A stretch of 64,000 nt of DNA from Nocardioides anomalus (GCF_011046535.1 NZ_CP049257.1:1178001-1242000); one strand, 5' to 3'. Counted from the first letter of the stretch, positions 55,613 to 64,000 are shown. The notes: a model not told the origin generated them from the sequence alone. Program-made: numbers and translations.

Positions 55613-56563
55613 TCAGTCGAGCCGGTGGACGTCGACGCGTTCGGGGTGCAGGTCGGCCGGGCCGGGGATGGTGGTGCCGGGGAGGCCGGCGGCGGCGGCG
55701 CCGTACGCCACCGCCAGGGCCAGGCGGTCGGGGGCGGCGAGGCCGCGCTGCTCGGCCAGCAGGTAGCCGAAGAGCGTGCAGTCGCCGGCGCCCACGGTGC
55801 TGACGACGGTGGTGGGCGGCGGGAGGGCGTGCCAGGCGCCGTCCGCGTCGACCAGGACGGCGCCGTGGCCGCCGAGGGTGGCCAGGACGGTGCCGACGCC
55901 GCGGTCGACCAGGAGGCGGGCGGCCTTGGCGGTGACGCCGGGGTCGGCCTCGAGCTGGGCCGGGTCGGTGCCGGTGACGGAGGCCAGCTCCTCGGCGTTC
56001 GGCTTGAGCAGATCGGGGGCGACGTCCGGGAGGCGGTCGACCAGCTCGGCCAGCGGGCCCTCGCTGGTGTCGACGGCGATCCGGCTGACGCGGCGCAGGC
56101 GGGGGACCAGGTCGGCGTAGAAGCTCTGCGGGGCGCCCGGCGGCAGCGAGCCGGCCAGCACGGTCCAGGCGGCGCCGGCGGCGCTGGTGACCAGGGCGGC
56201 GGCCAGGTCGTCGAGGTGCTCGGCGTCCACCTTGGCGCCGGGGCCGTTGAGCTTGGTCGTCGTGCCGTCCGGTTCGGTGAGCGTGAGGTTGACCCGGATG
56301 TCGCCCGCGGGCCGGGAGGTGCGGCAGTCGATGCCGGCGACCTCGAGCTCGTGGACGAACGGGTCGTCGGGTACGGCGGGCAGCACCGCCACGGTGGGCA
56401 GCCCGGCGCTGTGCGCGGCCCGGGAGATGTTCACGCCCTTGCCGCCGGCCTGGGAGGTCGTGGCCTGCACGCGGACGACGGCACCGCGCTCGAGGGGACC
56501 GGGCAGGGCGACGGTGCGGTCGAAGCTCGGGTTCGCGGTGAGCGTGACGATCGGGCCGCTCAT
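55613..56563 (-). CDS. fruK: 1-phosphofructokinase family kinase (PfkB)
   Basis: 316 residues. Phosphorylates fructose 1-phosphate to fructose 1,6-bisphosphate or a related hexose phosphate. PfkB motifs: N-terminal TLTANPSFDRTVALPGPLER, substrate site SQAGGKGVNISRAAHSAGL, and C-terminal nucleotide and catalytic Asp motif VVSTVGAGDCTLFGYLLAEQ. ATG 56563 overlaps the deoR stop (ATGA). The permease fruA, which usually accompanies this gene, is not in the operon. Confidence 0.9.
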   Translation of the reverse strand: MSGPIVTLTANPSFDRTVALPGPLERGAVVRVQATTSQAGGKGVNISRAAHSAGLPTVAVLPAVPDDPFVHELEVAGIDCRTSRPAGDIRVNLTLTEPDGTTTKLNGPGAKVDAEHLDDLAAALVTSAAGAAWTVLAGSLPPGAPQSFYADLVPRLRRVSRIAVDTSEGPLAELVDRLPDVAPDLLKPNAEELASVTGTDPAQLEADPGVTAKAARLLVDRGVGTVLATLGGHGAVLVDADGAWHALPPPTTVVSTVGAGDCTLFGYLLAEQRGLAAPDRLALAVAYGAAAAGLPGTTIPGPADLHPERVDVHRLD

Positions 56564-57327
56564 GCGGTGAGGACCTCCACGCCGGCGGCCTCGAAGGCCT
56601 TGAGGTCCGCGGGCTCGATCCCGGAGTCGGTGACCAGCACGTCGACGTCCTCGAGCTCGGCGAAGCGCACCGTGCGCTCCTGGCCGACCTTGGAGGCGTC
56701 GGTGAGTGCGACGACGCGCTGCGCGCTGGCCACGATCGCGCTCTTGGTCGCGGCCTCCTCCGGGTCCGGCGTCGAGAGGCCGTGGCGCACCGAGATCCCG
56801 TTGGTGCCCACGAAGGCGAGGTCGGCGCGCAGGTGCCGCACCGCCTCGACCGTGGCGTGGCCGACCGCGGCCTGGGTCGCCGTGCGCACGCGCCCGGGCA
56901 GCAGGTGCACCTCGACGTGGGGGAGCGGGGCGAGCAGGGCGGCGATGGGGACGGCGTGCGTGATGACCGTCCACTGCTCGGTCGGCGGCAGCTGCCCGGC
57001 GAGCCGGATCGTGGTGCTGCCGGCGTCGAGCAGCAGCGTGCACCCGCCCTCGGGCAGCAGCGTCGCCGCGGCGCGCGCGATCCGCTCCTTCTCGCCGGCC
57101 TGGGCCTGGTCGCGGTCGGAGAGCTGGGCCTCGAGCATCGTCACCGAGCGCATCGAGACGGCCCCGCCGTGCACCCGCCGCAGCAGCTTGAGCCGCTCCA
57201 GCTGCGAGAGGTCGCGGCGCACGGTCTCGGTGGTCACGTCGAAGTGTGACGCCAGCTCGGTCACGGCGACCCGGCCCCGGCTGGCGACCAGCTCGGCGAT
57301 GGCCTGGTGCCGTTCCTCGGCGTACAT
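56560..57327 (-). CDS. DeoR family transcriptional regulator (FruR-like)
   Basis: 255 residues. DeoR N-terminal helix-turn-helix ERHQAIAELVASRGRVAVTE with SHFDVTTETVRRDLSQLERL, then the phosphosugar-binding domain with TLLLDAGSTTIRLAGQLP and VGTNGISVRHGLSTPDPEEA. Typically a repressor released by a phosphorylated sugar (fructose 1-phosphate in FruR). ATG 57327. First gene of deoR-fruK-ptsH, divergent from ptsI, with AT-rich promoter DNA between. Confidence 0.93.
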   Translation of the reverse strand: MYAEERHQAIAELVASRGRVAVTELASHFDVTTETVRRDLSQLERLKLLRRVHGGAVSMRSVTMLEAQLSDRDQAQAGEKERIARAAATLLPEGGCTLLLDAGSTTIRLAGQLPPTEQWTVITHAVPIAALLAPLPHVEVHLLPGRVRTATQAAVGHATVEAVRHLRADLAFVGTNGISVRHGLSTPDPEEAATKSAIVASAQRVVALTDASKVGQERTVRFAELEDVDVLVTDSGIEPADLKAFEAAGVEVLTA

Positions 57328-57372
57328 TGCGCTCCTGCCCCGGACCTCGACGACCCGATCTTTGAGTATGTT

Positions 57373-57401
57373 GTTTTAGTCCCGAATGTGTTGACTGTCA
57401 A
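57373..57401 (-). promoter_or_regulatory. Promoter candidate for deoR-fruK-ptsH
   Basis: On the minus strand TTGACA (57401-57396) is followed after 17 bases by TAAAAC (57378-57373), 46 bases upstream of the deoR start. The surrounding stretch is the most AT-rich DNA of the locus. The same window should hold the ptsI promoter (plus-strand TTGACT at 57391) and the DeoR site. Confidence 0.5.
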
Positions 57402-57426
57402 GGATCGAGTGGTCTTGGATGTGGCC

Positions 57427-59103
57427 ATGGTCACTGACTCCTCCCCGTCCGTCCTGCGCGGCACGCCGGTGGTCCCCGGCCTCGCGTTCGGCCCCGTCGT
57501 GCTCGTGGCCCAGGAGGTCTCGTCCGCGGCGATCGAGGCGTACGGCGACGGGCCCGGCGACAGCGAGGCCGCGATGGCGGCCTACGACGAGGCGGCCGCG
57601 GCCGTGGCCGAGGGGTTCAGCGCCAAGGCCGCGCGGGCCAGCGGTGCGGCCACCGAGGTGCTCACCGCCAGCGCCGGCCTGACCCGCGACAAGGGCCTGC
57701 GCCAGGCCGTGGCCCAGCGCGTCGACGGCGGGACGTCACTGCTCGACGCGGTGCACGCCGGCGTGGCCCAGTTCGTCGACGTCTTCACCGCGATGGGCGG
57801 GCTCATGGCCGAGCGCGCCACCGACCTGCGCGACATCGAGCGCCGCCTGGTCGCCCGCCTGGTCGGGGAGCCCGAGCCCGGCGTCACCACGCCAGGGGAG
57901 CCCTCGGTGCTGGTGGCCCACGACCTCGCGCCCGCCGACACCGCAGGGCTCGACCCCGCGGTCGTGCTCGCCCTGGTCACCGAGAAGGGCGGCGCGACCA
58001 GCCACACCGCGATCATCGCGCGCCAGCTCGGCATCCCCTGCGTGGTCGGGGTCGCCGATGCCCTCACCCTGTCCGGCTCGGTGCTGGTCGACGGCACCGC
58101 GGGGACCGTCGACCCCACCGCCGACCCCTCCGCGGCCGCCGACCTGGTGGCCCGGGACCGCGAGTCCCGGGCGGCCCTCGACTCCTGGACCGGCCCGGCG
58201 ACCACCACCGACGGCGTGCACGTGAAGCTGCTGGCCAACGTGGCCGACGGCCCCTCGGCCCGCACCGCCAGCGAGGCGCCCGTCGAGGGTGTCGGCCTGT
58301 TCCGCACCGAGCTCTGCTTCCTGGACCGCCGCGACGAGCCGTCGGTGGACGAGCAGGCCAAGATCTACGGCGAGGTGCTGGACGCGTTCACCGGCGAGGA
58401 CCGCTACGTCGTCGTGCGCACCCTCGACGCCGGCTCGGACAAGCCGATCGCCTTCGCCACCCTCGAGGACGAGGAGAACCCGGCGCTCGGCGTACGCGGT
58501 CTCCGGCTGGCCGTGCACAACCCCGGCCTGCTGCAGCGCCAGCTCGACGGCATCGCCGCCGCCGCGCAGGCCACCGGCGCCGAGACCTGGGTGATGGCCC
58601 CCATGGTCGCCACCGTCGCCGAGGCCGGCGACTTCGCCGCGGCCGTGCGCGAGCGCGGCCTCAAGGCCGGGATCATGGTCGAGGTCCCCTCGGCCGCGCT
58701 GCTGGCCGACCGGATGCTCGAGGTCGTCGACTTCCTCTCCATCGGCACCAACGACCTCACGCAGTACGCCATGGCCGCCGACCGCCTGGCCTCCGACCTG
58801 GCCCACCTCACCGACCCCTGGCAGCCCGCCGTGCTCCAGCTCATCGCCACCACGGCTGCCGCCGGCCAGCGCGCCGACAAGCCCGTCGGCGTCTGCGGCG
58901 AGGCCGCCGCGGACCCGCTGCTCGCGGTCGCGCTGGTGGGCATGGGCATCACCTCGCTGTCCATGGCCCCGGCCGCCGTGCGTGCCGTCGGCGCCCAGCT
59001 CTCCGCGGTCTCGACCGAGACGTGCCGCAAGGCCGCCGAGGCGGCGCTGGCTGCGGCGGACCCGATGGCCGGGCGGGACGCCGTGCGGGCGCTGCTGGGC
59101 TAG
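57427..59103 (+). CDS. ptsI: PTS enzyme I (phosphoenolpyruvate-protein phosphotransferase)
   Basis: 558 residues from ATG 57427. Uses PEP to phosphorylate HPr. The phospho-His is H193 in [20 protein letters not shown]. The PEP-binding barrel has [33 protein letters not shown] [13 protein letters not shown] and the signature [19 protein letters not shown]. Near the C-terminus [11 protein letters not shown] carries the active Cys. Divergent from the deoR operon that encodes its partner HPr. Confidence 0.96.
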   Translation: MVTDSSPSVLRGTPVVPGLAFGPVVLVAQEVSSAAIEAYGDGPGDSEAAMAAYDEAAAAVAEGFSAKAARASGAATEVLTASAGLTRDKGLRQAVAQRVDGGTSLLDAVHAGVAQFVDVFTAMGGLMAERATDLRDIERRLVARLVGEPEPGVTTPGEPSVLVAHDLAPADTAGLDPAVVLALVTEKGGATSHTAIIARQLGIPCVVGVADALTLSGSVLVDGTAGTVDPTADPSAAADLVARDRESRAALDSWTGPATTTDGVHVKLLANVADGPSARTASEAPVEGVGLFRTELCFLDRRDEPSVDEQAKIYGEVLDAFTGEDRYVVVRTLDAGSDKPIAFATLEDEENPALGVRGLRLAVHNPGLLQRQLDGIAAAAQATGAETWVMAPMVATVAEAGDFAAAVRERGLKAGIMVEVPSAALLADRMLEVVDFLSIGTNDLTQYAMAADRLASDLAHLTDPWQPAVLQLIATTAAAGQRADKPVGVCGEAAADPLLAVALVGMGITSLSMAPAAVRAVGAQLSAVSTETCRKAAEAALAAADPMAGRDAVRALLG

Positions 59104-59138
59104 GGCCTCGCTGGTCGAGGTCTGTGGTTGCGTCCGTG

Positions 59139-59264
59139 CGGCAACCCGACCTGCCATCGTTTTCACGCCCGGACAGACTGTCAAGCCTGGGTGCCTTCGT
59201 TCGGCTCTCGTAGGCGGGTTGACAGCCTGCCCGGGCGCAAAAGCGAGCCAGGATCGGGTTGCCG
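59139..59264. repeat. 46-bp imperfect inverted repeat
   Basis: Arms 59139-59184 and 59219-59264 start with a perfect cggcaacccga/tcgggttgccg pair and end near gctgtcaa. They pair at about three quarters of positions, with mismatches mainly in the middle, around 34 bases. Begins 35 bases after the ptsI stop; could be its terminator or a decayed mobile-element end pair. Confidence 0.6.
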
Positions 59265-59386
59265 CCCGGAGTGTGGCTGTCCTCGGCTCCGGAGCCGATC
59301 ACCTCGGAGCAGTCGCCCGCCGCAGGACCGCAGCGGTCGAACAGGGCCGGCGTCGTCCCGATGCCCAGCCGTCTTTCAGCGCTGGA

Positions 59387-59474
59387 CCGGGGCGGTCAAG
59401 GACGAAAATCTCTCGGGCCGGAGGCCCCGCTCTTTCGCCGCTTGCGGCGCCGCAGGCGTCCTTGACGGCCCCGG
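59387..59474. repeat. 18-bp inverted repeat enclosing a GC hairpin
   Basis: Arms ccggggcggtcaaggacg (59387-59404) and cgtccttgacggccccgg (59457-59474) differ at one position. The 52-base interior includes the perfect stem cgccgc-tt-gcggcg. About 80 bases downstream of the dehydrogenase stop on the minus strand; a likely bidirectional terminator. Confidence 0.65.
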
Positions 59475-59556
59475 CGCGGCGTCACACGCTGGTGGCTTCG
59501 GAAGGACGCCGCCCCACGCAACCAGAGGGCCCCACCAGGTGGACCGCCCGGGTGGC

Positions 59557-60615
59557 TCAGGGCTCGACCGTCACCTTGATCGCCTCGCCGTTCTTGACGA
59601 TCTGGAAGGCCTCGAGCACGTTCTCCAGCGGCACGTGGCGGGTGATGAGGTCCTTGACCGGGACCTGGCCGGTGGAGATGTACTCCAGCGCGCGCTTGTT
59701 GTGCTCGGGGGCGCTGCCGTTGGCGCCGTGGATGTGCAGCTGGCGGTAGTGCACCAGGTTGCTGTCGCACTTGATGAACGGGTCGGTCTTGGGCAGGCCG
59801 CCGAAGAAGCTGATCCGCCCGTTGCGCGCGGCCATGCTGATGGCCTGCTCCTGGGTGATGTTGGCGGCGGTGGCGGTGATGATGACGTCGGCGCCGCGGC
59901 CGCCGGTGAGCTCCATGACGCGCTCGACGACGTCGACCTGGGAGCCGTCGATGGTCTCCTCGGGCTGGACGGCCTCGGCCGACATCTTGAGGCGCTCGGC
60001 GTTGACGTCGACGAGGTAGACCGGGCCGGCCTGGTGCACGCCGCGGGCGATGCGGATGTGCATGCAGCCGATGGGGCCGGCGCCGAAGACGACGACGGTG
60101 TCGCCGGGCTCGATGCCGAGCAGCTCCTGGGCGTTGATGGCGCAGGCGAAGGGCTCGGCGGCGCTGGCCTCGTCGTAGCCGACGTTGTCGGGGATCTTGT
60201 TGAGGCCGTCGACCTTGAGGACCTGCTTCGGGACGATCATGTACTCCGCGAAGCCGCCGTCGTACTGGTAGCCGACCGAGGTCTGGTTCTGGCAGACCGC
60301 CATCCAGCCCTTCTTGCACTCGTAGCACTCACCGCACGGCACGGCCGCGATCACCTGGGCGCGGTCCCCGACCTGCCAGTCCGAGCCGTACGTCGTGTTG
60401 ACGTCCGCGCCGACCTCGACGACCTCGCCGGCGATCTCGTGACCGATGGTGCGCGGCGGCGTGAGGTTCTGGTGGCCGTTGTAGAAGATCTTGACGTCGG
60501 TGCCGCAGGTCGAGCAGTTCTTCACCCGCAGCTTGACCTCGTCGGGGCCGCAGGTGGGCTCCTCGACGTCCTCGAGTCGGACATCCTCCGGCGCGTAGAA
60601 GCGCAGTGCCTTCAT
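59557..60615 (-). CDS. Zinc-dependent medium-chain polyol dehydrogenase
   Basis: 352 residues. Catalytic zinc C37 (NCSTCGTDVKIFYNG) and H59-E60 (TIGHEIAGEVVEVG); structural zinc C94, C97, C100 and C108 (CGECYECKKGWMAVC). NAD site VVVFGAGPIGCMHIRIAR with Asp in VYLVDVNAERL. Related to sorbitol and GatD-like dehydrogenases. The neighbouring gene, across a divergent promoter, is the mannitol-type permease, so it may oxidise mannitol 1-phosphate in place of the missing MtlD. This is an inference from position. ATG 60615. Confidence 0.88.
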   Translation of the reverse strand: MKALRFYAPEDVRLEDVEEPTCGPDEVKLRVKNCSTCGTDVKIFYNGHQNLTPPRTIGHEIAGEVVEVGADVNTTYGSDWQVGDRAQVIAAVPCGECYECKKGWMAVCQNQTSVGYQYDGGFAEYMIVPKQVLKVDGLNKIPDNVGYDEASAAEPFACAINAQELLGIEPGDTVVVFGAGPIGCMHIRIARGVHQAGPVYLVDVNAERLKMSAEAVQPEETIDGSQVDVVERVMELTGGRGADVIITATAANITQEQAISMAARNGRISFFGGLPKTDPFIKCDSNLVHYRQLHIHGANGSAPEHNKRALEYISTGQVPVKDLITRHVPLENVLEAFQIVKNGEAIKVTVEP

Positions 60616-60657
60616 GGGCCTGACGCTAGTAGGGCAGCGAAGAAAAGACCACATCAA

Positions 60658-60741
60658 CGGGCAGGAAATTCTGCCCGGATGCTTGGCAACGTGCCCGATT
60701 GTGTGCAGACTTCCCTGCACACGGTCGTGACGGGCGTCACG
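60658..60741. promoter_or_regulatory. Three dyads in the divergent dehydrogenase/mtlA promoter region
   Basis: Between the two starts lie cgggcag-6-ctgcccg (60658-60677), gtgtgcag-6-ctgcacac (60701-60722) and cgtgac-4-gtcacg (60726-60741), all perfect. The middle one, 44 bases before the mtlA ATG, looks most like an operator. The regulator could be the DeoR-type protein or another factor. Confidence 0.6.
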
Positions 60742-60765
60742 CGCCGCCGAACGAGAGGGAAACAG

Positions 60766-62769
60766 ATGGCCTCCACCGCCACAACCGCGGCCCCGCGCGG
60801 CGGGACCCGCGTGCGGGTGCAGCAGTTCGGCACCTTCCTGTCCAACATGGTCCTGCCGAACATCGGCGCCTTCATCGCCTGGGGCCTGATCACCGCCCTG
60901 TTCATCCAGACCGGGTGGATCACGCTCATCGGCGACAAGATCTTCGGCTACGCGCCGGGGCTCGACGCCGGCCAGTACGACTACGGCTTCGTCTCCCAGC
61001 TCGGCGGCTGGGACGCCGACGGCGGCGGCATCGTCGGGCCGATGATCACCTACCTGCTGCCGATCCTCATCGGCTACACCGGCGGCCGGATGGCCTACGG
61101 CGGGGACGCGATCCGCGGCGGCGTGGTCGGCGCGATCGCCACCATGGGTGCGGTCACCGGCGCGGACGTCCCGATGTTCCTGGGCGCCATGGTGATGGGC
61201 CCCCTCGGCGGCTGGTCGATGCGCAAGCTCGACGCCCTGTGGGACGGCAAGATCCGGCCCGGCTTCGAGATGCTGGTCAACAACTTCTCCGCGGGCATCT
61301 GGGGCATGATCCTGGCGATCGCCGGCTTCGCGGTGGCCGGTCCGTTCGTGGAGCAGTTCTCCAAGGGCGCCGGGCACGCCGTCGACTGGCTGGTCGGCCA
61401 CAACCTGATGCCGCTCGCGTCGATCTTCGTCGAGCCGGCCAAGGTGCTCTTCCTCAACAACGCCATCAACCACGGCGTCTTCACCCCGCTCGGCCTCGAC
61501 GAGGCGTCGCGACAGGGCCACTCGCTGTTGTTCCTGGTCGAGGCCAACCCCGGCCCCGGCCTGGGCCTGCTGCTCGCCTTCATGGTCTTCGGTCGCGGCG
61601 CCGCCAAGTCCTCGGCCCCGGGCGCGATCCTCATCCAGTTCATCGGCGGCATCCACGAGATCTACTTCCCGTACGTGCTGATGAAGCCCAAGCTGATCGC
61701 GGCGGTGATCCTCGGCGGCATGACCGGCGTCGCCGTCAACCAGGCCTTCGATTCCGGCCTGCGCAGCCCGGCCTCACCGGGCTCGATCATCGCGGTGTGG
61801 CTCGCCGCGCCCGCCAGCAGCTTCGTCGGGGTCACGCTGTCGGTGATCCTGGCCGCCGCGGTGAGCTTCGCGGTGGCGGGCTTCCTGCTCAAGCTGGAGA
61901 AGGGCAGCGACGAGGGCGACCTCGCCGCCGCCACCGCGCAGATGGAGGCCAACAAGGGCAAGAAGTCCTCGGTCGCCGGCATGCTGACCGGCGCCGGCCA
62001 CACCGGCGCGATCCGCTCGATCGTCTTCGCCTGCGACGCCGGCATGGGCTCCAGCGCCATGGGTGCCTCGGTCCTGCGCAAGAAGATCCAGGACGCCGGC
62101 CACCCCGAGGTCACCGTCGTCAACAAGGCGATCTCCAGCCTGGGTGACGACTACGACCTCGTGGTGACCCACCAGGACCTCACCGACCGGGCGCGCCAGA
62201 AGACCCCGTCGGCGATCCAGGTGTCGGTGGACAACTTCATGGCCAGCCCGCGCTACGACGAGATCGTCGAGCTGGTCGAGCAGTCGTCCAACGGTGGCGG
62301 CGCGACGGCGGCCGCCGCGGCGGCTCCGACGGGCGGCGGCGACGTGCTGGCCCCGGAGTCGGTGGTCCTCGGCGGTACGGCGACCAGCCGGGACGCCGCG
62401 ATCGACGAGGCCGGCAACCTGCTGGTCAGGGCGGGCGCGGTCGACTCGCGCTACGTCGACGCGATGCACGAGCGGGAGCGCTCGGTGTCCACGGCGATGG
62501 GCAACAGCCTGGCCATCCCGCACGGCACCAACGAGGCCAAGGAGCTGATCCGGCGCACCGGCATCTCCTTCGTCCGCTACGACCAGCCGATCGACTGGAA
62601 CGGCAAGCCGACCGAGTTCGTCATCGGCATCGCCGGTGCGGGCGACGACCACCTGGCGCTGCTGTCGCGGATCGCGGAGACCTTCACCGACGCCGACGCC
62701 GTGGCCCGCCTGCGGGCGGCCGGCTCGGCCGACGAGGTCCTCGCCGTCCTGAACGGCGTGAAGGTCTGA
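60766..62769 (+). CDS. mtlA: PTS mannitol-type transporter, fused EIICBA
   Basis: 667 residues. The EIIC membrane domain (about 15-385) matches mannitol permeases: FGTFLSNMVLPNIGAFIAWG, TYLLPILIGYTGGRM, LVNNFSAGIWGMILAI, PAKVLFLNNAINHGVFTPLG, and GGIHEIYFPYVLM (the family GIHE signature). EIIB has phospho-Cys C423 in FACDAGMGSSAMGASVLRKK. EIIA has phospho-His H586 in NSLAIPHGTNEAKEL. All three units are intact, so it should take up mannitol or a similar hexitol as the phosphate. ATG 60766 follows GAGAGGGA. Divergent from the dehydrogenase. Confidence 0.94.
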   Translation: MASTATTAAPRGGTRVRVQQFGTFLSNMVLPNIGAFIAWGLITALFIQTGWITLIGDKIFGYAPGLDAGQYDYGFVSQLGGWDADGGGIVGPMITYLLPILIGYTGGRMAYGGDAIRGGVVGAIATMGAVTGADVPMFLGAMVMGPLGGWSMRKLDALWDGKIRPGFEMLVNNFSAGIWGMILAIAGFAVAGPFVEQFSKGAGHAVDWLVGHNLMPLASIFVEPAKVLFLNNAINHGVFTPLGLDEASRQGHSLLFLVEANPGPGLGLLLAFMVFGRGAAKSSAPGAILIQFIGGIHEIYFPYVLMKPKLIAAVILGGMTGVAVNQAFDSGLRSPASPGSIIAVWLAAPASSFVGVTLSVILAAAVSFAVAGFLLKLEKGSDEGDLAAATAQMEANKGKKSSVAGMLTGAGHTGAIRSIVFACDAGMGSSAMGASVLRKKIQDAGHPEVTVVNKAISSLGDDYDLVVTHQDLTDRARQKTPSAIQVSVDNFMASPRYDEIVELVEQSSNGGGATAAAAAAPTGGGDVLAPESVVLGGTATSRDAAIDEAGNLLVRAGAVDSRYVDAMHERERSVSTAMGNSLAIPHGTNEAKELIRRTGISFVRYDQPIDWNGKPTEFVIGIAGAGDDHLALLSRIAETFTDADAVARLRAAGSADEVLAVLNGVKV

Positions 62770-62788
62770 GCGCCGTCCACTGAGCGCG

Positions 62789-62832
62789 GTCCGGCCGGTC
62801 TGGCCCCACGGGGGGTGTCAGACCGGCCGGAC
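62789..62832. terminator. Bidirectional hairpin between mtlA and the oxidoreductase
   Basis: Perfect 14-bp arms gtccggccggtctg (62789-62802) and cagaccggccggac (62819-62832) with a 16-base loop. It lies 19 bases after the mtlA stop and covers the last codons and stop of the convergent gene. Well suited to stop both transcripts. Confidence 0.8.
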
Positions 62833-64000
62833 CGTCACGGGGACGCCGTTCAGCGCGGCGTTCCCGCTGACGTCCAGCAGGCCCGGGTCGGTCAGGTCGT
62901 TGATCGAGACCCCCGGCACGCCGGACGCGTGCCGCAACCGCGTCCCGCCCACCTGGTGGCCGTAGCCGTGCGGGAGCGAGACCACCCCGCGCATCACGTC
63001 GTCCACCGCGCTCACCTCGACGTCGACCTGCCCGACGCGTGAGCGGACCCGCACCACCGCGCCGTCCTCGAGCCCCCTCTCGGCGAGGTCGTCGGGGTGC
63101 ATGAGCAGGTGGTGCCGCGCCCGGCCGCGGGTCAGGCGCGTGGTGTTGTGCAGCCAGGAGTTGTTGTCACGCAGGTGGCGCCGGCCGATGAGCAGCAGCT
63201 CACCGTCGGCCAGCTCCGGAGCGGACCGCTCGACCCGCGCGAGGTCCGCCACGACCAGCGGCGGCGTGAGGTCGATGCGGTGGTCGTCGGTCTGCAGCCG
63301 CCCGGGCACGCTCGGCCGGAGCGGGCCGAGGTCGACGCCCTCGGGGTGCTCGCGCAGCTCGGCCATCGTCGTCCGCCCGCCCGCGTCGAGGAGCATCTCG
63401 ATGAGCGCCGCCGGCTCCGCGCCGACGGCCCGGCCGCCGAGCCGCTCGGCCAGCGCGTCGAAGATCTCCCAGTCGTGGCGCGCGTCGTCGGGCCGCTCGA
63501 AGACCGCGGGCGTGAAGCGCGCGGTGTTGCGGACCGCGAAGCCGTGGAAGACCACGTCGTACTGGTCGCGCTCCAGCGCCGTGGTCGGCGGGAGGATCAC
63601 GTCGGCGTGCCGCGTCGTCTCGTTGAGGTAGATGTCGACGGCGACCACGAAGTCCAGCCCGTCGAGCGCGTCGGCCAGCGCTCGGCCGTTCGGGGTGGAG
63701 AGGACCGGGTTGCCCGCGACGGTCACCAGGGCGCGGATCCGGCCCTCGCCCGGCGTCGTCATCTCCTCGAGCATCGTCGCCGTCGGCAGCTCGCCCGCGA
63801 ACTCCGGCACCCCGCGCACCCGGCTGCGCCACACGTCGTGGTGGCCGGGCCCGACCACGCGGGTGCCGACCACGTCGACCGCGGGCTCGGGGAACAGCAC
63901 GCCGCCCTCGCGGTCGAAGTTCCCGGTCAGCAGGTTGAGCAGGTTCACCGCCCACTGGCAGACCGTCCCGAAGCCCTGCGTCGACAGCCCCATCCGGCCG
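62818..64000 (-). CDS. Molybdopterin-dependent oxidoreductase, C-terminal part (5' end outside window)
   Basis: 394 codons visible, running off the right edge. The segment begins GLSTQGFGTVCQWAVNLLNL and has LLTGNFDREGGVLFPEPAVD, TVAGNPVLSTPNGRALADAL, IYLNETTRHADVILPPTTAL and ERDQYDVVFHGFAVRNTARF, all typical of the FdhF/BisC-like molybdopterin domain. The C-terminal molydopterin dinucleotide-binding domain follows (LLIGRRHLRDNNSWLHNTTR, LLMHPDDLAERGLEDGAVV, VSLPHGYGHQ, SINDLTDPG). The substrate (formate or another) and the N-terminal Fe-S motif cannot be seen. Confidence 0.9.
   Translation of the reverse strand, partial: GRMGLSTQGFGTVCQWAVNLLNLLTGNFDREGGVLFPEPAVDVVGTRVVGPGHHDVWRSRVRGVPEFAGELPTATMLEEMTTPGEGRIRALVTVAGNPVLSTPNGRALADALDGLDFVVAVDIYLNETTRHADVILPPTTALERDQYDVVFHGFAVRNTARFTPAVFERPDDARHDWEIFDALAERLGGRAVGAEPAALIEMLLDAGGRTTMAELREHPEGVDLGPLRPSVPGRLQTDDHRIDLTPPLVVADLARVERSAPELADGELLLIGRRHLRDNNSWLHNTTRLTRGRARHHLLMHPDDLAERGLEDGAVVRVRSRVGQVDVEVSAVDDVMRGVVSLPHGYGHQVGGTRLRHASGVPGVSINDLTDPGLLDVSGNAALNGVPVTVRPV

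Larger units (their letters stand above)
59104..59556. other. Convergent intergenic region rich in inverted repeats
   Basis: 453 bases between the ptsI and dehydrogenase stops, with no credible gene. It contains two separate large inverted repeats (59139-59264 and 59387-59474), one with an inner hairpin; nothing else stands out. Confidence 0.6.

Noticed and set aside
59128..60765. Long in-frame extension upstream of mtlA, giving a 1,213-residue reading frame
   Set aside because: It covers the convergent gap and the antisense of the dehydrogenase. MtlA homology begins exactly at ATG 60766, which has a ribosome site.

Overview
This window looks like one contiguous chromosomal segment of a very GC-rich actinobacterium, most likely Nocardioidaceae (Nocardioides or a close relative). 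The reasons are the strong GC bias at third codon positions, frequent GTG starts, and the actinobacterial order of housekeeping genes: dxr, rip1/rseP, ispG, a DUF4081/GNAT acetyltransferase, proS, rimP, nusA, ylxR, infB, rbfA, truB, ribF. I saw no tRNA, rRNA, CRISPR array, integrase, transposase or phage gene.

Layout. 1-3622: isoprenoid genes dxr (partial) and ispG around the site-2 protease. 3743-24625: a 21-kb accessory segment between ispG and the GNAT gene, which are adjacent in M. tuberculosis (Rv2868c-Rv2867c). It holds an aldehyde-oxidation operon (formaldehyde dehydrogenase, Pfp1 protein, SRPBCC-like protein, alcohol dehydrogenase, DUF1345 protein), a regulator cluster (AraC, GAF-ANTAR, GAF-LuxR, MEDS-LuxR), a carbohydrate block (debranching enzyme, GT4, secreted GH43-like protein, ROK regulator), a truncated nucleoside hydrolase joined to a membrane-protein remnant, and a methyltransferase / SnoaL / hydrolase group. 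Both edges carry inverted copies of the neighbouring gene ends: the ispG 3' end at the left and the GNAT 5' end at the right. 24733-38555: GNAT, membrane proteins, three tandem secreted propeller-like paralogs, proS, a TetR/hydrolase pair with a clear operator, then rimP-nusA. 38559-43126: a second accessory block splitting nusA from ylxR. 43193-48853: ylxR-infB-rbfA-truB-ribF. 48860-54861: tandem fructose-type EIIA, a membrane protein, a two-component system and an MMPL transporter. 55353-62769: a sugar/polyol PTS locus (ptsH, fruK, deoR-type regulator, ptsI, zinc dehydrogenase, full-length mtlA EIICBA). 62818-64000: the C-terminal part of a molybdopterin oxidoreductase running off the window.

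Most striking are (i) the fold-back repeats at both edges of the 21-kb segment and (ii) a perfect, spacerless 78-80 bp palindrome present twice (39334-39413 and 55170-55247), each time between convergent genes, whose sequence differences are compensatory in the two arms. Several other convergent gaps also hold long inverted repeats or hairpins.

Caveat: six genes (ispG, AraC, DUF4439, a BAAT_C hydrolase, a class V aminotransferase, a histidine kinase) are broken by single-base indels, four of them in runs of five or six C/G. This pattern points to base-calling errors more than to gene decay. Family names come from recognising motifs by eye; no database search was possible.
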